Positions 16,143 to 20,083 of a stretch of 20,083 nucleotides of DNA are shown piece by piece. Within the stretch, counting starts at the first letter, position 1; the number at the start of each line of letters is the position of its first letter. The position numbers and the translations under genes were made by a program. Source of the stretch: DAOTTY01 sp964451095 (GTDB lineage: Bacteria > Chloroflexota > Anaerolineae > Aggregatilineales > Phototrophicaceae); the NCBI GenBank assembly GCA_964451095.1, contig CAYVGI010000089.1, positions 1-20,083 on the forward strand, written 5' to 3'. The notes beneath the pieces are model-generated. The model was not told the DNA's origin and did not search any database. It saw only the letters and a list, made by a program, of their open reading frames with translations.

Positions 16143-16148
16143 TATGAT
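16143..16148 (+). promoter_or_regulatory. Candidate -10 box (TATGAT) before the propeller gene
   Basis: TATGAT lies 27 bases before the ATG at 16175, in a 129-base spacer following the operon. No good -35 is present at 17 bases; TTCAAT at 16116-16121 is 21 bases away. Confidence 0.3.
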
Positions 16149-16174
16149 GCCCTACAGGAACCCATTCACCCGTT

Positions 16175-17107
16175 ATGCAACCATCTATTCACAAACTGAT
16201 CGTCTCTCCCCAACGCGACCACATTGCCTACCTGAGGGGCACGCCTACCGATCTCAGCTTGTACGTCCAATCGCTTGACGGGGGCGCCGCCCAGCCACTC
16301 GTTGAGCACATCCGGTGCAGCGAGCCGTTCATGAGCATGGTATGGGCAAAGAACGGGCAGCATATTTACTTCGCTCGCGACGACGACAATTGGTTCCACG
16401 ACATATGGCGTATTGACCTGACGAACGGTGCCGTTGAGCAAATTACGAATTACTTTCACACAAACAGCTACCCGGTGGCAATGCACCCGCACGTGGAGCG
16501 TCTGCTGGTCATCAGCAACTTGCGCGGCGAACTGAACCTGCGCCTGCTGCACCTGCAAACCTACGCCTTGCGCAAAATCACCGACTATGCCGACCCGGTG
16601 AAGACCGCCGTCTACGGACCACAGGGCAACAAGATTGCCTACACCGCAAACGCGACCGACAACCCACACAACACAGACGTCTACATTATGGGTGAGGACG
16701 GCTTCGACAAGCGCAAGGCGCTGAGCACGCTGGCGGGCGCGTTCGATATTGTGCGGGCGTGGAGCGCAAACGGGCGTTACCTAGCGGTAGAATCCAACTT
16801 TGAGGGGGGGTGGCGTGCCGGTTTGTACGATCTGCGCACGCTCTCACTCCACTGGCTAACACCCGCGTGGGAAACCGCGCACGCGCTCACCTTCTCGCCA
16901 GATAGCACCCGACTGCTGGTGCGCAAAGCTCAGGATGTCCGCATTTACGATGTAGAAAAGCTCACGGACAAACACATCAACAAAGATGTAGACTACGTAG
17001 TGCAGGCAGCATGGATAAACGACACGCACATCGTCTACTGCACATCGCTAGACAAGCTGTTCACCTACAACACAGAGCAGAAAATTCACACGCTGCTGCC
17101 CGGTTAA
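16175..17107 (+). CDS. TolB/S9-peptidase-type beta-propeller without catalytic domain
   Basis: A 310-residue protein without a signal peptide. It is built of repeated PD40-like units: 'IVSPQRDHIAYLRG..TDLSLYVQSLDGG', 'MVWAKNGQHIYFARDDD..FHDIWRIDLTNGAVEQIT', 'MHPHVERLLVISN...NLRLLHLQT', 'VYGPQGNKIAYTAN', 'AWSANGRYLAVESNFEGGWRAGLYDLRTLSLHWLTP', 'FSPDSTRLLVRKAQDVRIYDV'. This is the pattern of the N-terminal propeller of S9 prolyl-oligopeptidase-like enzymes and of TolB. The C-terminal alpha/beta-hydrolase domain is absent: the frame ends at 17107 and the following bases do not continue it in any frame. It may be a stand-alone binding protein or a truncated peptidase. It sits behind the operon with its own possible promoter. 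A conserved function cannot be assigned. Confidence 0.75.
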   Translation: MQPSIHKLIVSPQRDHIAYLRGTPTDLSLYVQSLDGGAAQPLVEHIRCSEPFMSMVWAKNGQHIYFARDDDNWFHDIWRIDLTNGAVEQITNYFHTNSYPVAMHPHVERLLVISNLRGELNLRLLHLQTYALRKITDYADPVKTAVYGPQGNKIAYTANATDNPHNTDVYIMGEDGFDKRKALSTLAGAFDIVRAWSANGRYLAVESNFEGGWRAGLYDLRTLSLHWLTPAWETAHALTFSPDSTRLLVRKAQDVRIYDVEKLTDKHINKDVDYVVQAAWINDTHIVYCTSLDKLFTYNTEQKIHTLLPG

Positions 17108-17146
17108 CGCCCATCAAAACGACGCTTGTGCAACGTTTTGCCCGCT

Positions 17147-17209
17147 GCTGTGCGTTTTCGCGCTATGGCTGTGCGTTTTCGCGCTATGGCTGTGCGTTTT
17201 CGCGCTATG
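17147..17209 (+). repeat. Three perfect tandem copies of a 21-bp unit
   Basis: Copies at 17147-17167, 17168-17188 and 17189-17209 are identical; the core is TGTGCGTTTTCGCGCTATG preceded by GC. Inside each copy GTGCG can pair with CGCGC around a TTTT loop (five pairs, one G-T). The bases 17127-17146 look like a diverged fourth copy. Because the unit is 21 bases, a reading frame stays open through it (AVRFRAM repeated), but this is ahead of the likely start at 17270. Confidence 0.9.
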
Positions 17210-17211
17210 AT
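17206..17211 (+). promoter_or_regulatory. Candidate -10 box at the edge of the tandem repeat
   Basis: The last repeat copy runs into AT, turning the repeat end CTATG into TATGAT, a fair -10 box 58 bases before the ATG at 17270. In the first two copies the same place reads TATGGC. There is no recognisable -35 at 17 bases upstream. Confidence 0.3.
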
Positions 17212-17269
17212 AGAAGACACGGGTGCTGTAGACGAACCAACTCTATATGTAGCAGAAAGCGATTATCTC

Positions 17270-18556
17270 ATGCAAAAACGCCTGTTCGTGTTCTTATTTG
17301 TCGCCGTGCTGTCTGTAGGGGCGCTTGCCTATGCCCAAACAGACACCCCCACCCAGGCGGAAATCACATTCCCGCCGCCTGTCACGCTGGTGCGCGGCAT
17401 CGTGCCCATCGAAGGCACTGCCAACGTCCCCAACCAGAGTGTGTTCTTTGTCCAATTCCGAGAGCTAAACCCCGACCTCACGCCCGTCGGCGGCGAGGAC
17501 GCGCTGTGGTCGCCAGCAACCCCGCTGCGCCGTGATTCCGTCACCGACGGTGTGCTAGGGGAGTGGGACACCACCGAAATCGAAGATGGCATTTATCAAC
17601 TGCAACTGGTGGTCAACCTCACCGGGGGCGAACCCGTGCGGGCAACCGTAGCGGCAATCCGTGTGCTAAACGACAACACCGACCCGGCATTTGAGGGCGC
17701 ACTCATCGTCGGCACCCCGCTGCCCACCCCAGACGGCACCGTGATCGCAAGTGTGCCCACCGCCACCGCAACGCTGCCCCTCGTCACCCGCCCGGACTTG
17801 CAGCCGACACCAACCGCGCTCATCCGCCCCACCAGCACCAACACCGTGATTGCGCCGGGCAGTTCGGCGGGCAGCAGCGGCACCACCTCGTCAAACCAAC
17901 CCACGGGCGTCACCGTGACGGGCGCTGTACAGGCAAACGTCCGCCTGGGAGACAGCACCAGCTACCCGGCAGTGGGCGTGCTTAACCAGGGGCAAACCGC
18001 GCCCGTACTCGCCCAAAGCAACCGCAGTTCGTGGCTGCTCATCCGCCTGCCAAACGGCACCGAAGGCTACCTCTCCCCCAGCACCGTGATTATCGACGGC
18101 GATGTATTCAACCTGCCGCAGGTACAGCCGCCACCGCTGCCGTTTACGCCCACGCCCGTTGCCACCGCGACGTTCACACCCGCGCCCGCAGTGGCAAACC
18201 TGTTTATCGACAGCATCGACCTCTCGCCAGACAACCCCGACTGCGGCGAAACGTTCACCATCAACGCCATCATCCGCAACAACGGCACCGGACCCACCAC
18301 CCGCAGCGGCACCGTCAACGTGGTTGACCGCACCATTGACAGCGACCGCGTCAACGAAACAACCGTCGGTGGCTTCCCCGTGCTCAACGCCAACGAACAG
18401 TTCGAGATGCGTATCCCCATCACCGTGAGCGACGGCGAGAACGACGACCACCGCATCGAAATCCTGATCGACCCCTCAAACGAAATCCCCGAGACGAACG
18501 AAGGCGACAACTTCGCCACAGATGAGTACGAGCTACAGGAAAGCGACGACTGCTAA
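17270..18556 (+). CDS. Secreted SH3b and CARDB-domain protein
   Basis: 428 residues from the ATG at 17270, chosen because it gives a clean signal peptide (MQKRLFVFLFVAVLSVGALAYA|QTD); the frame is open back to 17126 but that part only translates the tandem repeat. Residues about 30-145 form an Ig-like or fibronectin-like domain (VTLVRGIVPIEGTANVP, ending in IRVLNDN). A Thr/Pro/Ser-rich linker follows (about 150-215). Residues about 217-275 are an SH3b domain (ANVRLGDSTSYPAVGVLNQG, then SSWLLIRLPNGTEGYLSPS). A second Pro/Thr linker leads to a CARDB-type domain (about 307-421: FIDSIDLSPDNPDCGETFTINAIIRNNG, ending in PETNEGDNFATDEYEL). SH3b domains commonly bind peptidoglycan or polysaccharide. 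An exported, wall-associated role is inferred. There is no clear ribosome binding site. Confidence 0.82.
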   Translation: MQKRLFVFLFVAVLSVGALAYAQTDTPTQAEITFPPPVTLVRGIVPIEGTANVPNQSVFFVQFRELNPDLTPVGGEDALWSPATPLRRDSVTDGVLGEWDTTEIEDGIYQLQLVVNLTGGEPVRATVAAIRVLNDNTDPAFEGALIVGTPLPTPDGTVIASVPTATATLPLVTRPDLQPTPTALIRPTSTNTVIAPGSSAGSSGTTSSNQPTGVTVTGAVQANVRLGDSTSYPAVGVLNQGQTAPVLAQSNRSSWLLIRLPNGTEGYLSPSTVIIDGDVFNLPQVQPPPLPFTPTPVATATFTPAPAVANLFIDSIDLSPDNPDCGETFTINAIIRNNGTGPTTRSGTVNVVDRTIDSDRVNETTVGGFPVLNANEQFEMRIPITVSDGENDDHRIEILIDPSNEIPETNEGDNFATDEYELQESDDC

Positions 18557-18564
18557 ACCAAAAC

Positions 18565-18589
18565 GCCCCACAACAGGCTGTTGTGGGGC
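18565..18589. terminator. Perfect 11-bp hairpin between convergent genes
   Basis: GCCCCACAACA (18565-18575) pairs perfectly with TGTTGTGGGGC (18579-18589) around the loop GGC. It begins eight bases after the stop of the plus-strand gene. On the minus strand, for the gene ending at 18643, it is followed by GTTTTGGTTTAG, a T-rich tail. It probably ends transcription from both sides, best supported for the minus strand. Confidence 0.8.
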
Positions 18590-18642
18590 ACCTTGCACCG
18601 ATATGCACATTTAAAAATGCCGCACAGCAGCGACAGAAAACC

Positions 18643-19656
18643 CTAGCTCGCTGGCGGCAGTGCCGCGCACGCCCCCTCTGCCCGCACGACATCCTCGCGC
18701 ACGAACGCGCCGCCCTCCAGTTCGTACCACGTAAACCCGGAGCTATCCGTCGCCTGCCCCGTCGCAACATACACCTCACCCGCCATGAGCTGCCCGGCAA
18801 CACCGAAGTTCGTGCCTGGCCCGCTGCGACGGTTCACATTGCTGTTTGCAATGATCTCGCACACCTCCGCGCCAGAGCCAATGCGATACGCCCACACATT
18901 GCTCGCCTCACAGTCCGTAACCGTGTCCGGGTCACTCGTGATGCGCAGCCCGTAGAACCCCGTGCGCTCCACCACCGGGAAGTCCGCCAGCACCAACTCA
19001 CCGTCCAGGTACACCGTCACCGTGTCATCCTGCGCGATGAACAAAATGTGATGGTTGCCGCCCAGCCCATCCCCGAACCCCGCAATGCCCTCCTCACTCG
19101 GCAGCGAGCTTTCCAGCGCGAACCCAAACTGCTGGTTCGTGATGCCCACCACCAAAAAGTCACTCACATTGTTCGCCGTGCCGCCGATGCGCGCCACCAG
19201 CCCACAGCTTTCCAGTTCCGCACTCGTGGACGTGAACGAAATGCGCCCCGCCATCACCACATCCGGGAACCCGGCGTTTTCCGCCAGCGCATAGTAGCCC
19301 GTGCCGCGTGCATTAGCGAACACCCGGTTCTCCTGGAACACCAACGAGCCGCCGTCTGGGATGACCCCCGCCGCTTGCAGTTCACCGACGGCCCCCTGGT
19401 AGCCGCCGTCAAAGTTGGTGAGCGTGCGCGGCAGCGTGCCCACGGGTACTTCCGGTTCTTCCGTCTCGGCGGGCACCTCCGGCTCATCAGGCGGCGGCTC
19501 GGACTGTGCGGGCGGCTCGAACACTCCGCTCGCCCCGATGAAGTCGCGGAAGCTCTCCATCGTCGGGCTGTCGTCGTCGCCCTCCTGCTGGGCAAGTGCC
19601 GGAACCAACCCCGCCCCCAAAACCAGCACCACCATCAAAACAAAACGCTTAAGCAT
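18643..19656 (-). CDS. Secreted protein with ConA-like domain and C-terminal SH3b domain
   Basis: A 337-residue protein with a signal peptide (MLKRFVLMVVLVLGAGLVPALA|QQEG). Residues about 47-73 form an acidic Pro/Glu linker (SEPPPDEPEVPAETEEPEVP). Residues about 108-257 resemble the beta-sandwich seen in LamG/3-keto-disaccharide hydrolase (DUF1080)-type domains: 'DVVMAGRISFTSTSAELESCGLVAR', 'HHILFIAQDDTVTVYLDGELVLADFP', 'TGFYGLRITSDP'. No catalytic residue is evident. Residues about 262-328 are an SH3b domain (SNVNRRSGPGTNFGVAGQL, then FTWYELEGGAFVREDVV). AAGGA (minus strand, 19666-19670) nine bases before the ATG supports the start. It converges on the SH3b-CARDB gene and shares the hairpin with it. 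It is probably an exported wall or glycan binding protein. Confidence 0.8.
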   Translation of the reverse strand: MLKRFVLMVVLVLGAGLVPALAQQEGDDDSPTMESFRDFIGASGVFEPPAQSEPPPDEPEVPAETEEPEVPVGTLPRTLTNFDGGYQGAVGELQAAGVIPDGGSLVFQENRVFANARGTGYYALAENAGFPDVVMAGRISFTSTSAELESCGLVARIGGTANNVSDFLVVGITNQQFGFALESSLPSEEGIAGFGDGLGGNHHILFIAQDDTVTVYLDGELVLADFPVVERTGFYGLRITSDPDTVTDCEASNVWAYRIGSGAEVCEIIANSNVNRRSGPGTNFGVAGQLMAGEVYVATGQATDSSGFTWYELEGGAFVREDVVRAEGACAALPPAS

Positions 19657-19765
19657 GTAGATCTTTCCTTACACAGTCACAAAAGAATATCGTCCCTACC
19701 ACTTTAACGTTTTGCCGGGGACGAGGCAACGCACGCGCCTGCTAAGGGTTGTTAAAATGCCCGCC

Positions 19766-20083
19766 CTACACCCCCATACACCCCCACAGCGTAAATGTTT
19801 CTCGCCAACTTTGAACGATAGGGTGATTTTTGAAAAAGGAATGACTCCCTGCCAGCGCGAGTAATTGTTGAGCATAGTTGCAGGCATTAGAAGTTTCCCC
19901 CTGTGCGTGAGCCGTAAACGCCAAACCTTTTAGGCTGTTCAACTGGGCCACAAAATCCCCAATTTCTTGTCCTAGTTTTAGGGCGGCCTGATAGCGCTCG
20001 ACCGCCGCCTCGTATTCGTTTTTCATCCGATGCACATCGCCCAGCGCTTTTAGCGTGTTGGCTTGCCCCAGCCGAGCGCCAAT
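19766..20083 (-). CDS. TPR-repeat protein, C-terminal end (5' partial)
   Basis: The frame is open from the window edge to the TAG at 19766-19768, about 105 codons, so the gene begins outside. The sequence reads IGARLGQANTLKALGDVHR, then KNEYEAAVERYQAALKLGQE, then IGDFVAQLNSLKGLAFTAHA, the helix pairs of tetratricopeptide repeats. This particular repeat style (GxxLGQANTLKALGDV) is common in long TPR arrays fused to NB-ARC/STAND or CHAT modules, but no such module is in the window. The C-terminus after the last repeat (FFKNHPIVQSWRETFTLWG) is unlike TPR and ends in a duplicated 10-base stretch (TACACCCCCA twice on the plus strand, 19767-19786). A GTG at 20035 is an internal Val, not the start. 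Confidence 0.85.
   Translation of the reverse strand: MGARLGQANTLKALGDVHRMKNEYEAAVERYQAALKLGQEIGDFVAQLNSLKGLAFTAHAQGETSNACNYAQQLLALAGSHSFFKNHPIVQSWRETFTLWGCMGV

Noticed and set aside
15167..16165. 332-codon open frame on the minus strand
   Set aside because: It is fully antisense to the DUF4012 gene, has no recognisable domain and is rich in Val/Gly/Arg/His, as expected from a GC-rich shadow frame.
17147..17209. Tandem repeat as a CRISPR array
   Set aside because: The copies are directly adjacent with no spacers, and no cas genes are nearby.
17126..17269. N-terminal extension with three AVRFRAM peptide repeats
   Set aside because: It would bury the signal peptide that begins at 17270; the peptide repeat is a by-product of a 21-base repeat unit.
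18583..19707. 374-codon open frame on the plus strand
   Set aside because: Antisense to the ConA-SH3b gene, which has a signal peptide, a ribosome binding site and real domains; this frame is Arg/His-rich with none.
19706..19716. AACGTTTTGCC shared with 17132-17142 as a regulatory motif
   Set aside because: An 11-base match between two places in 20 kb is expected by chance and the contexts differ.

Overview
The window looks like chromosomal DNA of a GC-rich bacterium, most likely a member of the Chloroflexota (Anaerolineae-like). This is inferred from gene content, not from a marker gene: secreted proteins with Thr/Pro-rich linkers joined to SH3b and CARDB domains, a DUF4012 protein, an HTTM membrane protein, a Flp-type pilin signal, and many extracytoplasmic beta-propellers. 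I see no rRNA, tRNA, CRISPR array, transposase or integrase.

Layout. (1) 1-1739: the 3' part of a secreted NHL-like propeller protein with a calcium-binding-type linker and a C-terminal SH3b domain. (2) 1740-2271: a frameshifted remnant of a SnoaL-like protein and a pair of overlapping hairpins. (3) 2272-2958: an ApaH/PrpE-type metallophosphatase with an altered active-site motif. (4) 3092-4885: an unusually large protein starting with a Flp-type prepilin signal, followed by about four Ig-like modules. (5) 5013-6356, minus strand: a secreted beta-propeller, with a strong hairpin terminator between it and the convergent pilin-like gene.

(6) 6503-16045 is the centre of the window: eight tightly packed plus-strand genes, most of them overlapping. 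In order they are a small membrane-anchored protein, an HTTM protein, a Wzx-like flippase, a Wzy/WaaL-like polymerase or ligase, a GT4 glycosyltransferase, a PAPS-dependent sulfotransferase, a WecG/TagA/CpsF (GT26) glycosyltransferase and a DUF4012 protein. The simplest reading is one operon that builds, exports, polymerises, sulfates and perhaps anchors a surface polysaccharide. The roles of the first two and the last gene are not known.

(7) 16175-17107: a cytoplasmic TolB/S9-type propeller without a peptidase domain. (8) 17147-17209: three perfect tandem copies of a 21-bp unit just upstream of 17270-18556, a secreted SH3b-CARDB protein. (9) 18643-19656, minus strand: a secreted protein with a ConA-like domain and an SH3b domain, separated from its convergent neighbour by a perfect 11-bp hairpin. 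(10) 19766-20083, minus strand: the C-terminal end of a TPR-repeat protein that runs off the window.

The best candidates for something new are the HTTM plus small-partner pair inside a sulfated-glycan operon that ends in DUF4012, the Flp-type signal on a 597-residue protein, and the tandem repeat in front of the SH3b-CARDB gene.
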